A DNA stretch of 64,000 nt from JAKAWQ01 sp035509315 (GTDB lineage Bacteria; Pseudomonadota; Alphaproteobacteria; Acetobacterales; Acetobacteraceae), in assembly GCA_035509315.1 (NCBI GenBank), contig DATJLS010000030.1, positions 62,001 to 126,000 on the forward strand, given 5' to 3'. Below the pieces are notes generated by a model that was not told where the DNA came from, searched no databases, and saw only the letters and a program-made list of their open reading frames with translations. Made by a program: the position numbers and the translations under genes. Positions 1 to 8,326 of this stretch are shown one piece after another. How positions within the stretch are numbered: position 1 is the stretch's first letter; every line of letters begins with the position of its first letter.

Positions 1-336
1 CGGCGCAACCTCCACGATGTCGAAGGAGAGCACCTGGACGATCAGGGTCGTGCCGACATTCGCCCCCAGCATCACGGCAAGCGCAGGGATGATGTCCACG
101 AGCCCGCTGGCGGCGAACCCGGTCACCATCAGCCCGGTCGCAGTGCTGCTTTGCAGGATGGCGGTGATCCCGAGGCCCGCGAGAAAGGCCCTGAACCGGT
201 CGTGCAGGGCGACGCCCAGGACCTGGCGCAGCCGCGAGCCGAAGGCGCGCTGCACACCGGTCTGGACCATGCGCACGCCCCACAGCAACAGGGCCACCAT
301 GCCGGCAAGATCGAGCAGGGTCAGCGTATTGCCCAT
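1..336 (-). CDS. Na/Pi cotransporter family protein, N-terminal part (cut by window start)
   Basis: The first 112 residues of a membrane protein are visible on the minus strand; the rest lies beyond base 1. The stretch ILQSSTATGLMVTGF followed by MLGANVGTTLIVQ matches the QSS-type signature repeat of the Na+/phosphate cotransporter family (PF02690), which moves inorganic phosphate or related anions across the inner membrane. The start at 336 is preceded by a GGAGG sequence about 11 bases upstream. Two hydrophobic segments are seen (about residues 8-20 and 50-75). Family assignment is firm; substrate is inferred. Confidence 0.85.
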   Translation of the reverse strand, partial: MGNTLTLLDLAGMVALLLWGVRMVQTGVQRAFGSRLRQVLGVALHDRFRAFLAGLGITAILQSSTATGLMVTGFAASGLVDIIPALAVMLGANVGTTLIVQVLSFDIVEVAP

Positions 337-444
337 TTTCCCGTGAGGAGCCTCCTTCGAGGATGCCAGGCCATGCGCCAGGCCGCGCGCAGCCCAAGGT
401 GGAGAGTGTTATGCACTTTGGGGAAGGATTGGAAAGAACGAGGC

Positions 445-466
445 TTCTTTTTCCGAAGAAAAAGAA
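445..466. repeat. Inverted repeat, AT-rich spacer hairpin
   Basis: Arms TTCTTTTT and AAAAAGAA (8 bp) surround a 6-base loop. It lies in an AT-rich spacer that contrasts with the GC-rich genes on both sides. With the second hairpin at 545-566 it could terminate transcripts coming from either side, but no gene reads directly into it here. Confidence 0.5.
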
Positions 467-544
467 CTTTTCTCCGTCTTCCGGACCAAGGCCCCGCCCG
501 GGGACCGAGCTCGGGACCATGAAAGAAAGGATGGACGTTCCTTG

Positions 545-566
545 GTTCTTTCTTTCAAGAAAGAAC
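545..566. repeat. Inverted repeat, second AT-rich spacer hairpin
   Basis: Ten-base arms GTTCTTTCTT and AAGAAAGAAC are separated by two bases, a near-perfect palindrome. The flanks of the two hairpins (337-834) contain no convincing gene; a degraded copy of the family C repeat follows at 715-800. Confidence 0.5.
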
Positions 567-714
567 GAGCTTCCTTCTTCCTTTCCTGCTCACCGCATCG
601 ATGATATCGGGGATGCCTCCGTTGCCCCGATCCAAGCGGCGATACCCGGAAGGTCGATCAAAAAACAACTGAAGGCGTGGCGATCTTTGCTGATCCCGTG
701 CCTGCCGTCATTTC

Positions 715-800
715 CGTTTATTTTTGTGATCGATTTCATGGCTTTGTCGGATCGTTTCGAGATCCTGCCGGAATCCGTGAAATTGGCACGGGATTCCGAT
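715..800. repeat. Degraded family C intergenic repeat
   Basis: The order of blocks (GATCGATTTCATGGCTTTG, then a GGATC-rich palindromic arm) resembles the better preserved copy at 39994-40110, but with many substitutions. Assigned by eye only. Confidence 0.35.
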
Positions 801-834
801 TAGCATGGCCTCTCCCATATCGGGAGGATCGTCC

Positions 835-1047
835 ATGACCCGGATAGAGAACAATTGCCGCGCCTGCGGCAGCACGTTGCGGCAATGCACGGTCGCGCCT
901 GCCGAGTGGTTCGGCAGCGCCATGCCGCTCGCGACATGTGGTGCCCGCTACTGTCCGGAGGGGCACTTCATCACCACCGATACCGGCCGGTGCCCGCTGG
1001 GTTCGGCAAACTGTCCGTTCCCCGCTTCCTCGGCCAACGCGGGCTGA
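835..1047 (+). CDS. Small cysteine-rich protein, 70 aa, hypothetical
   Basis: Not a family I recognise. The predicted protein has a CxxC pair at residues 8 and 11 (CRAC), further cysteines at 18, 35, 40, 53 and 60, and the phrase CGARYCPEGHFITTDTGRC, a spacing that could bind a metal such as zinc. The ATG at 835 is chosen because GGGAGGA lies 6 bases upstream; an in-frame ATG at 805 has no such site. It stands alone between repeats. It could be a real small zinc-ribbon-like protein or a chance reading frame. Confidence 0.42.
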   Translation: MTRIENNCRACGSTLRQCTVAPAEWFGSAMPLATCGARYCPEGHFITTDTGRCPLGSANCPFPASSANAG

Positions 1048-1189
1048 ACGACGCTTCCGGCTTCGCGGGTTCCCTTAGGCCTCAGCGCAATACGCCGCCC
1101 CGCGTGCGCGTGTGCAACAGGCGCGGCAAGGAGAAGCATCCCGTGTCGATCTCACGACGAACCGGGATGCGCTCCGCGCCTGTCCGGCC

Positions 1190-1282
1190 TTAGAGCCTGT
1201 TCGAGAATGCGCTGTCGTGAGTGGGATGCGCGGAAAGACGCGCCGGACGACCACCACAGTATCCTTCTCAAACGGGCTCTTA
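1190..1282. mobile_element. 87-bp MITE-like element with TTA target duplication
   Basis: The element spans 1193-1279. Its left end GAGCCTGTTCGAGAA and the complement of its right end GAGCCCGTTTGAGAA match at 13 of 15 positions. It is flanked on both sides by TTA (1190-1192 and 1280-1282), which looks like a 3-bp target duplication of the TNA type known for some IS5-family groups. It has no coding capacity. The right-hand TTA is the complement of the TAA stop codon of the aldolase gene, so the insertion sits exactly on that stop. Confidence 0.68.
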
Positions 1283-2185
1283 CGCGTTGACGGTTTTCAC
1301 CGTCGAGGCCCGATAGATTTCGTCGATGGACTTCGCCAGCGCCGCGTCGAACTCCCGATCGCTCATCGAATGCTTGAGGTCTTCGATGAGCGCCCGCGAG
1401 AAGCTCGCGATCATGCCGTGATTGGCGGCGAGCCGCTTGCAGGCATCGTCGCGCGTATAGCCGCCGGAAAGCGCCACCACCCTCACCACGCGCGGATGCC
1501 CGATCAGCGATGCGTAGAAATCCGGCACGTCCGGGATCGTGAGCTTGAGCATCACCTTGCGGTCATTCGGCAGGGCATCGAGCTTTTTGGTCAGCTCCGC
1601 GCGCAGGATGGTCTCCGCGCCGACCTTGTCCGGGCTCTTGATCGAGACTTCCGGCTCGAGGATGGGCAGGAGCCCGTGCCGGTCGATCTCCGTGGCCACG
1701 TCGAACTGCTGCGCCACAATGGCTGTGATCCCCTCCTTCGAGGGCAGGTTGATGACCGAGCGCATCTTGGTCCCGAAGATGCCGAGCTTCGCCGCCCGGG
1801 CGAGCAGCGCATCGAGCCCCGGCATCGGCTTCATCAGGCTGACACCATCCTTTTCGGCCTCAAGCCCCTTATCCACCTTGAGGAAGGGAACGACGCCCCG
1901 TTCCTCCCAAAGAAAGGCCGGAACCGGCTTGTTCTTCGCCTGCCCATCCATCGTGCCCTCGAAGAGGATGGCGGCAATGACCTTGTCTCCGGTGAAGGAA
2001 GGCGCGGTTATGATGCGCACGCGCATCTCGTGGATGAGCTTGAACATCCCGGCATCGTTGCTGTAGGCGCTGTCCGGAACGCCATAGCGGCGAAGCGCGC
2101 CGGGCGTCGATCCGCCACTCTGATCGAGCGCGGCGATGAAGCCGTCCTTGCCGGACATCTGCGCAAACATCTTGTCATTGGCCAT
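1280..2185 (-). CDS. Class I fructose-bisphosphate aldolase
   Basis: A 301-residue cytosolic aldolase that cleaves fructose 1,6-bisphosphate to dihydroxyacetone phosphate and glyceraldehyde 3-phosphate through a lysine Schiff base. The sequence carries FIAALDQSGGSTP near the N-terminus, the acidic ILEPEVSI and the lysine segment VMLKLTIPD, as in bacterial class I (Fda-type) aldolases. The ATG at 2185 (MANDK) is preferred because GAGG lies 9 bases upstream; an ATG three codons earlier would touch that site. It is monocistronic. Its TAA stop coincides with the target duplication of a small inverted-repeat element. Confidence 0.93.
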   Translation of the reverse strand: MANDKMFAQMSGKDGFIAALDQSGGSTPGALRRYGVPDSAYSNDAGMFKLIHEMRVRIITAPSFTGDKVIAAILFEGTMDGQAKNKPVPAFLWEERGVVPFLKVDKGLEAEKDGVSLMKPMPGLDALLARAAKLGIFGTKMRSVINLPSKEGITAIVAQQFDVATEIDRHGLLPILEPEVSIKSPDKVGAETILRAELTKKLDALPNDRKVMLKLTIPDVPDFYASLIGHPRVVRVVALSGGYTRDDACKRLAANHGMIASFSRALIEDLKHSMSDREFDAALAKSIDEIYRASTVKTVNA

Positions 2186-2261
2186 GACCACCATCCTCGC
2201 ATTTCTCTGTGATGCCTCGGCTCAGGATAGCGCCGCAGCTCCCGGGAGCCAAAGACCAGCC

Positions 2262-2471
2262 GCGTGATGACTTTTGGTCATTTTCCGAGGGGTCATGCTC
2301 CGATGCCGGCGCGCGACAACCCCGAGGCGGGATCACCGGAAGTGCAAATCACGCGAGAAACCAAATGACCAGATCAATATGGCTTCTGGTGGATCGCGGA
2401 GCGATTCGCCAAAGCCATGGAATTGATCGAGAAAATAAACCTGGAGCAGGAGCGAACGCATCCCGCTCTAG
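2262..2471. repeat. Family A/C composite intergenic repeat
   Basis: The left part (GATGACTTTTGGTCATTTTC, then a segment ending AATCACGCGAG) resembles family A; the right part starts AGATCAATATGGCTTCTGG as in family C and ends CATCCCGCTCTAG. The last CTAG supplies the TAG stop of the dgoA gene on the minus strand. The repeat fills the whole spacer between the aldolase promoter side and dgoA. Confidence 0.6.
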
Positions 2472-3100
2472 TCTTGCCAGTCTTGCAGCGCGGCGAGCAG
2501 CGCCGCCGCCTTCTCGCCCACGCGGGCCGCATCGTCGCCCGGCTTATAGATCGCCGAGCCGATGCCGAACCCTGCCGCCCCGGCCTCCCGCCAGGGCCGC
2601 GTACTGCCGGCATCGATCCCACCGACAGGCAGCAAGGCGGTGCCGGCCGGCAGCACGGCGCGCATCGCCCGCAGCACCGCCGGGCTGGCGGCCTCCGCAG
2701 GGAAGAGCTTGAGCGCATCGGCGCCCGCCGCGAGCATCGCGAATGCCTCCGTGGGCGTGAAAATGCCCGGGCAGGCCAGCATGCCGCGCGCCTTCGCCGC
2801 GCGCACCACATCACCCGCGGCATGCGGCGTCACGATCAGCCGCCCGCCTGCCGCCGCCACCTTCGCGACCTCGTCCGCCGTCATCACCGTGCCCGCGCCG
2901 ATCAGCAGGCGCGTGCCGAAACGCGCGGCGAGACGGCAGATGCTCGTCACCGGGTCGGGCGAGTTGAGGGGCACCTCGACGATCGCGATGCCCTGGCCCG
3001 CGAGCGCCTCGGCGACCGCCTCGACCTCGTCCGGCCGCACGCCGCGCAGAATGGCGATCAGCGGGCATTTCGCGAGCCAGTCCCGAAAGCTCATGGCCAT
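2468..3100 (-). CDS. dgoA: 2-dehydro-3-deoxy-6-phosphogalactonate aldolase
   Basis: About 210 residues, the size of KDPG/KDPGal aldolases, which split 2-keto-3-deoxy-6-phosphogalactonate into pyruvate and glyceraldehyde 3-phosphate. PLIAILRGVRPDE at the N-terminus, PGIFTPTEAFAML and the Schiff-base lysine context ALKLFPAE are typical of the DgoA branch. The gene overlaps the end of dgoK; translation may begin at 3100 or at the second ATG (3094), which forms a classic ATGA overlap. Together with dgoK it completes the De Ley-Doudoroff route from galactonate. The stop TAG is the end of an intergenic repeat. Confidence 0.92.
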   Translation of the reverse strand: MAMSFRDWLAKCPLIAILRGVRPDEVEAVAEALAGQGIAIVEVPLNSPDPVTSICRLAARFGTRLLIGAGTVMTADEVAKVAAAGGRLIVTPHAAGDVVRAAKARGMLACPGIFTPTEAFAMLAAGADALKLFPAEAASPAVLRAMRAVLPAGTALLPVGGIDAGSTRPWREAGAAGFGIGSAIYKPGDDAARVGEKAAALLAALQDWQD

Positions 3101-3972
3101 GCCGCAATTCCCCCGAGCCGCGCGAGACCGCGTTCCGCCGCGCCCTCGCCCTGCACGATTGCGGTCGCTCCCGCGGCACGGATGGCCCGCGCATACAACC
3201 GGGAAAGCGAAGCCGCGCCGATCAGATGCACCACGGCACCACCTGCGGGCAACGCGGCCCGCACCTCATGCCCGATCAGCAGTCCCGAGAGATAGGAGCC
3301 GGCCTCCTTCTCCGCGAGCCGCCCGAACAGGCCGAGCGTGCGCACACCGAAGAGCTGGTGCAGCAGGTGCCCGGTCTCGGCGGCGCGCGCCACCCCCCGA
3401 TCGAACGAAGCCGGATCGGTGGGCGCATCGCTCATCTGGCGGCCGAGGATCGTATGCAAGCGCAAGGCTCCGAACAGCTCGCCGCTGAAATAGGTCTCGA
3501 AGCGGAGGATCCGCCCATCGACCACCTCGGCCCATTTGCTATGGCTGCCGGGGAGACAGACGAGCGCACCCCCTTCGATCTCCCCCAGCGCCCCGAGAAT
3601 CTGCGTCTCCTCTCCGCGCATCACCTCCGGGATGCCGGCCGCATCGGCGGATGCGAGCCCCGGCACCACGCGCACCTCGAGACCCTCGCAGGCAATCGTC
3701 GCCAAGCTCTTCGCAATTTCCGGAAGGCCCGCGGGACAGGGGAGATAGGGCGCTTCCTGCCAGCCCTGGCGGCTGCCGATCATTCCGGACATCAGGATCC
3801 GCCGCTCGCCCCCGGCGATCCAATCGCCGACCTGGCGCCGCAGCTCCGCCGCGAACTGGCCATCCTCCACGGCGAGGATACCGCGCGGCGCCGTGCGGCG
3901 ATCGACGGCCGCGCCCGCTTCGTCGATTCGATAGGCGCGGAAGCTGCTTGTCCCCCAATCGATGCCGATCAT
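3091..3972 (-). CDS. dgoK: 2-dehydro-3-deoxygalactonokinase
   Basis: A 293-residue kinase of the DgoK family (PF05035), which phosphorylates 2-keto-3-deoxygalactonate for the aldolase encoded just downstream. The N-terminal IGIDWGTSSFRAYRID is the phosphate-binding segment of this fold; MSGMIGSRQGWQEAPYLPCPAG and CLPGSHSKWAEV are family signatures. The stop overlaps the dgoA start, so the two are translationally coupled. No galactonate dehydratase or transporter lies nearby. Confidence 0.94.
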   Translation of the reverse strand: MIGIDWGTSSFRAYRIDEAGAAVDRRTAPRGILAVEDGQFAAELRRQVGDWIAGGERRILMSGMIGSRQGWQEAPYLPCPAGLPEIAKSLATIACEGLEVRVVPGLASADAAGIPEVMRGEETQILGALGEIEGGALVCLPGSHSKWAEVVDGRILRFETYFSGELFGALRLHTILGRQMSDAPTDPASFDRGVARAAETGHLLHQLFGVRTLGLFGRLAEKEAGSYLSGLLIGHEVRAALPAGGAVVHLIGAASLSRLYARAIRAAGATAIVQGEGAAERGLARLGGIAAWP

Positions 3973-4089
3973 GCGCGCCGCCCCGCAGGCTTTGGAGCTG
4001 CATGGTACAGGCTTTGGCAGGCCCGGCCCAATGGCGGGGATCCGGCGTGCCCGACGCTCGCCATGTCGGCGAGTTCCCGAGGCAGAAGG

Positions 4090-4192
4090 CGCGATGATTT
4101 TTGGTCATCGCGCCTCCGGTCCGGATTTCGGCATGCGATTTGACGGCTTTGGCGGACCGCTCGAGCAAACCCGCCGAAGCCCCGTGGATCTA
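4090..4192. repeat. Family C intergenic repeat with strong hairpin
   Basis: Begins with the hairpin GCGATGA/TCATCGC (4091-4113) and ends with CCGTGGATCTA. Read from the minus strand it starts TAGATCCACGGGGCTTCGG, close to TAGATCAATATGGCTTCTGG of other copies. The TAG at that end is the stop codon of the neighbouring flavin monooxygenase gene. Confidence 0.6.
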
Positions 4193-5395
4193 CAGAAGAA
4201 ACCTGAGCGGCTCGAGCCCGAGGATCAGGCGACCCGCCACTTCATAGTTCCTGAGCGTGGCCACCACGTGCTGGTTCATGGTCATGATGTCGCGCAGGCA
4301 GCGATCGAACGGTCCCTTTTGATAGACGGCCATGCCGCCCGCGGCCTTGCAGACAAGCTGCACGACCTCCGCGCATGCGCCGATGACATAAGTCGCCGTC
4401 GACATGAAACGGGCCATTTGCGTGGGTGAGGGTTCCTTGCCCTTGGTCAGGCTCTCCCAAAAACTGCCCATGACCTCGAACTGACAGGCGCGGGCTGCGG
4501 TCAGCATGATTTCGGCTCGCGCCACCGCTTCCTGGACATAGACATCATCGCGCATCATCTTCGGCGGCTCCAGATCCTTTCCGAGCGTGTAACGTCTGGC
4601 CGCCTTTCCCTGGGCGATATCGACCAGCGCGTCGATGGCATGGCGCGCAATCCCCAATGCCGGTGCGGACGCTTTCCCGATGAAGAGGAACGGAAACGCA
4701 TAGAGCGGACCCGGTCTCTTGACCAGGGCGCTATCCTGAAAGCTGAAGCTGTGCGCGGCATCCACGAACACGTCTTCGACCAGAAGATCGTTGCTTCCCG
4801 TCCCGCGCAGCCCCGTGGTGTGCCATGTATCCAGAATCCTGCATTGCGACAGCGGCAGCATGCATTGCCGGGTTTCCGGCAGGCCGTTGCCGACGCTGCT
4901 CGGCGTGCCGTTCTTCGTGACGACACATCCGAGCCAAGCCCATTCGCTGTGCTGGCTGCCGCTGACGAACGGGAAGCGGCCGCTCACGCGATAGCCGCCC
5001 GGCACGAGCTCGGCCTGGCCGGTCGGGGTGGCGGCGGACGCGGTCGGAGCGGAGATGTCGGGATACATCTTGCGTCCGACACCGTCTTCGAGGAATGCGG
5101 TCACGTAGCCGCCGTCGCTATTGATCATGGCGCACCAGCCGACGGACCCGTCGGCCATCCCCAGTGTCTCGATGACACGGAACTGCGTCAGCGGATCGAG
5201 CTCGGGGCCACCCCATGAACGAGGCATCGCCATGCCGAAAATTCCAGCGTCGCGCATCGGTTTCACGATCGAGTTCGGCAGGCGGCGTCCCCGCTCGATC
5301 TCTTCGCTGGCGGCCCGGATTTCCGGGGCCATCGCGATCGCCGCGTGCAAAACCGGAGACTCCGCCGATCCTGCCAGGCCCGCAACATGTGTCAT
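4190..5395 (-). CDS. Acyl-CoA dehydrogenase-fold flavin-dependent monooxygenase
   Basis: A 401-residue protein with the acyl-CoA dehydrogenase fold. The segments MRDAGIFGMAMPRSWGGPE, DGSVGWCAMI and WHTTGLRGTGSNDL are typical of the HsaA/HpaB-like group D flavin monooxygenase oxygenase subunits rather than of beta-oxidation dehydrogenases, and the usual catalytic glutamate region of true dehydrogenases is not evident. The start at 5395 (MTHVAG) has GGAG 8 bases upstream; an upstream ATG at 5449 lacks one. No flavin reductase partner is adjacent, so the substrate is unknown. Its TAG stop lies in a repeat. Confidence 0.8.
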   Translation of the reverse strand: MTHVAGLAGSAESPVLHAAIAMAPEIRAASEEIERGRRLPNSIVKPMRDAGIFGMAMPRSWGGPELDPLTQFRVIETLGMADGSVGWCAMINSDGGYVTAFLEDGVGRKMYPDISAPTASAATPTGQAELVPGGYRVSGRFPFVSGSQHSEWAWLGCVVTKNGTPSSVGNGLPETRQCMLPLSQCRILDTWHTTGLRGTGSNDLLVEDVFVDAAHSFSFQDSALVKRPGPLYAFPFLFIGKASAPALGIARHAIDALVDIAQGKAARRYTLGKDLEPPKMMRDDVYVQEAVARAEIMLTAARACQFEVMGSFWESLTKGKEPSPTQMARFMSTATYVIGACAEVVQLVCKAAGGMAVYQKGPFDRCLRDIMTMNQHVVATLRNYEVAGRLILGLEPLRFLL

Positions 5396-6038
5396 CGTCG
5401 AAACTCCGTCGCAGTCGAGATGCGCGCCGCCAGAGTAAGGGGAATGCAAGGGATCGGTCGCCTCTGAGGGCCCGGTCGGCGATTACCACGCGCCGCTGTC
5501 GGCGATGTGTCGAAAAGCGGGAATCGCGCTACACCCGTAACGGAAACCTCGCCGTTTTTGGATGTCCCGGCCAGGACATCCAAAATACGCACGCCTGACC
5601 AAGCAACTATGCGCGCCGCCGATGCTTTCCGTCGCGCGGAAACCGGGCGAGGCAGGATCGTCGATTCCGTTGCTTATACGGGTCATTCCGGCATTCTTCG
5701 CGTGGCCGGAGGCCCGCGATTCGGGCGCGAAATCCCGCTTCCGCACCCATCCCCTCCTGCCGGATCGCTGATCCCAAAAGATGAGACCTTTCCGGCAGCC
5801 CGGGGCGCGCCCGCCCTGTCGCGCATTCGCCCGTCCGATCGCGCCGGGATCGGTGCGAATCCAATGGCATCCGCCCCGATCTTGAACCATCGATCGCGGC
5901 GGCGATCATGCCTCCGCGCCCGGGGGACCTTGCAGCAGTTTCATGCTTCGGGAGGGGTGCGCTCCACGTTGGCGCCTTGGTTTGAGTGCAAAAGGCATTG
6001 CGCCTTATAAGACCGCAAATCGGAGGGTCGAGACTGAG
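5396..6038. other. Divergent spacer between monooxygenase and tolB
   Basis: No convincing gene is seen in these 640 bases. The spacer must hold the promoters of both divergent units. Its clearest structure is the long hairpin at 5556-5585. Confidence 0.5.
5556..5585. promoter_or_regulatory. 12-bp stem inverted repeat in divergent promoter region
   Basis: Perfect 12-base arms (TTTTGGATGTCC and GGACATCCAAAA) enclose a 6-base loop CGGCCA. The position, between two divergently transcribed genes, allows an operator role. A terminator is less likely for tolB because the hairpin lies upstream. Function is inferred only. Confidence 0.45.
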
Positions 6039-7427
6039 ATGCCGAACATGCTCTTTGGACGAAGGGGCCTCATGGCCGGATCGGCCGCGCTCCTCCTCTC
6101 GCCACAAGCGGTGAAGGCGCAGGCCACTCCACAGGCGGAGGGGGGCGGCTCCGGCGGCGACCAGAGCGCGGTGATCGATGTCAACCGCGCCCAGGTCGAG
6201 CCGATCCCAATCGCCATCCCGGTTTTTTCCGCTTCCGGTGGTCAGGCGGCCAGTCTCGCCTCGCAGATCGTCGGCGTGATCACCGCCGATCTTGCCGGCT
6301 GCGGGCTGTTCCACCCGCTCGACCCTGCGTCCTTCATCCAGGCGGCCGCCAATATCGGGCAGGTGCCGAAATGGCAGGACTGGAAGGTGATCGGCACCCG
6401 GGCCCTCGTCACCGGCCAGGTGGACACACCGGCTTCCGGCCAGGTGCGTGTCGAGTTCCGGCTGTGGGACGTGCTGCCCGAGCAGCAGCTCCAGGGCACA
6501 GCCTACACCACCGCGGACAGCAACTGGCGCCGCGTCGGGCACATGATCGCCGATGTGATCTATGAGCGCCTGCTCGGCGAGAAAGGCTATTTCGACACCC
6601 GCATCGCCTATATCTCGGATTCCGGGCCGCGCAGCGCGCGTGTCCGCCGGCTCTCCGTCATGGATCAGGACGGCGCCAACAACCGCTTCCTCACCGACGG
6701 CGAGTGGGTGGCGCTCGATCCTCGCTTCAACCCGATCAAGGTCAATGAGCTCGCTTTCATGAGCTTCGCCGAGAACCAGCCTCGGGTCTATCTCTTCGAT
6801 CTCGGCTCCGGCCGCCAGTCCCTGCTCGGCGCCTTCAGCTCCATGACCTTCGCCCCCCGCTTCAGCCCGGACGGCGCCAAGGTCATTCTCTCGGAGGCGC
6901 GCGGCGCCGGGTCCGACATCATCGTCGTCGATCTCGGCAGCATGATGCCCCAGCAGATCACGAACTCGGGCGCGATCGACACCAGCCCCTGCTACAGCCC
7001 GGACGGCTCGCAGATCTGCTTCAATTCCGACCGTGACGGTTCGCCGCAAATCTACATCATGGGCGCGGACGGCTCGAACCCGAAGCGCATCAGCTACGGC
7101 GACGGGCGGTATTTCACGCCGGTCTGGTCGCCGCGCGGCGACCTGATCGCCTTTGTCCGGCAGAATGGCGGCACGTTCGGACTCGGCGTGATGAACACCG
7201 ACGGGACCGGCGAGCGCATTCTCTCGGAAGCCTTCACGGTCGACGGGCCGAGCTTCTGCCCGAACGGACGGGTGATCTGCTTCTGGAGGACCACGGCCGC
7301 CACCAGCTCGAACGGCGCCGGCTACTCGACCCGGCTGATCAATATCGACATCACCGGGTTCAATGAACGCATGGTGCAGACCCCGACCGACGCGTCCGAC
7401 CCGGCCTGGTCCCCGCTCCTCTCCTGA
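6039..7427 (+). CDS. tolB: Tol-Pal system periplasmic protein TolB
   Basis: A 462-residue periplasmic beta-propeller protein that works with Pal and the TolA energy-transducing arm in outer-membrane constriction at division. The N-terminus has a twin-arginine-like leader (GRRGLMAGSAALLL, cleavage near residue 28). An N-terminal TolB domain follows (about 45-160). Propeller blades then show FSPDG, CYSPDGSQICFNSDRDG and VWSPRGDL. Start 6039 has GGAGGG about 10 bases upstream. Usually tolQ, tolR and tolA precede it; here a divergent monooxygenase does, so it heads its own unit. Confidence 0.95.
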   Translation: MPNMLFGRRGLMAGSAALLLSPQAVKAQATPQAEGGGSGGDQSAVIDVNRAQVEPIPIAIPVFSASGGQAASLASQIVGVITADLAGCGLFHPLDPASFIQAAANIGQVPKWQDWKVIGTRALVTGQVDTPASGQVRVEFRLWDVLPEQQLQGTAYTTADSNWRRVGHMIADVIYERLLGEKGYFDTRIAYISDSGPRSARVRRLSVMDQDGANNRFLTDGEWVALDPRFNPIKVNELAFMSFAENQPRVYLFDLGSGRQSLLGAFSSMTFAPRFSPDGAKVILSEARGAGSDIIVVDLGSMMPQQITNSGAIDTSPCYSPDGSQICFNSDRDGSPQIYIMGADGSNPKRISYGDGRYFTPVWSPRGDLIAFVRQNGGTFGLGVMNTDGTGERILSEAFTVDGPSFCPNGRVICFWRTTAATSSNGAGYSTRLINIDITGFNERMVQTPTDASDPAWSPLLS

Positions 7428-7632
7428 GGCACGCTCGCAACCTGTACCTGCGCCCCCACCGTGCGCCCTGGTCCAACCGAAGCGAGTGCGGTATAATTTC
7501 AATTTCTCCACGATGGAGTCTTGACCGATGCTGAACCAGCGCGCTAAGCGCGAGCACAACCGCAGCGGGATACCGCTACGGCACGAGATTGCCTGACCTT
7601 AACGCTTCCAACCCCTGACAGGGACTGAACCC

Positions 7633-8124
7633 ATGAAATTCAGGCTCATCGGCGTGTTCGCAGCCGTGGCGCTGCTCTCGGCATGCGCTTCCAAACCTCC
7701 CGCCCCGACCACCGCCGCCGCCCCCGCGGTGGCCCCGGGCCCGGCTCCTGGCAGCGAGCAGGACCTGGTCCAAAATGTTGGTGATCGCGTCTTCTACGCT
7801 TTCGACCAATCGCTTCTTTCGTCCGAGGCGCAGGCCACACTTGACCGGCAGGCGGCCTGGCTCGCCAAATATCCCCAGGTCAAGGTGCTGATCGCCGGCA
7901 ACTGCGATGACCGCGGCACGGAAGAATACAACCTGGCTCTCGGCGGGCGCCGCGCGAATGCCGCCCGCGATTACCTGGTGGCCAAGGGCGTTGATGCGTC
8001 GCGGATCCAGACCATCAGCTACGGCAAGGACCGCCCGGTCGCGCTGGGTGACAACGAGCAGGCCTGGGCGCAGAACCGCAACGCCATCACCTCCGTGCAG
8101 GGCTTCAACCCGCAGGCCCAGTAG
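7633..8124 (+). CDS. pal: Peptidoglycan-associated lipoprotein Pal
   Basis: A 163-residue outer-membrane lipoprotein. The signal peptide ends in LLSAC, with the lipidated cysteine at residue 18, then an Ala/Pro linker. The OmpA-like peptidoglycan-binding domain covers about residues 48-157, with VLIAGNCDDRGTEEYNLALG and the RRANAARDYL helix that contacts diaminopimelate in the family. It follows tolB by about 200 bases and precedes cpoB. A spaced duplication and a tract of short tandem repeats follow its stop. Confidence 0.97.
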   Translation: MKFRLIGVFAAVALLSACASKPPAPTTAAAPAVAPGPAPGSEQDLVQNVGDRVFYAFDQSLLSSEAQATLDRQAAWLAKYPQVKVLIAGNCDDRGTEEYNLALGGRRANAARDYLVAKGVDASRIQTISYGKDRPVALGDNEQAWAQNRNAITSVQGFNPQAQ

Positions 8125-8158
8125 TCTTCCTGCGGCAGTCTTGGATCTTCCTGCGGCA
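8125..8158. repeat. Direct repeat TCTTCCTGCGGCA x2 after pal
   Basis: Two perfect 13-base copies (8125-8137 and 8146-8158) spaced by 8 bases lie immediately downstream of the pal stop codon. One of many short direct duplications at gene ends in this window. Confidence 0.8.
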
Positions 8159-8326
8159 ACCTTCCGCCGGTGTCGTCCCATTTTTCCGTTCGCCGCTGCG
8201 GTGGCGAACGGAGGGGTGGTGCGGGAATGGCGATGGGCCCGCCGCAGGAGTTATCCAACGGTTCGGCGAGCCAGTGTTCATCGGGCAGGATTGGACGGAA
8301 AGCCGGCAGGCGAGCGATCCGATCTG

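Noticed and set aside
784..800. Sigma-54-type -24/-12 promoter (TTGGCAC...)
   Set aside because: The -24-like TGGCACG is present, but the expected GC of the -12 element at the right distance is missing, and the sequence belongs to a degraded repeat.
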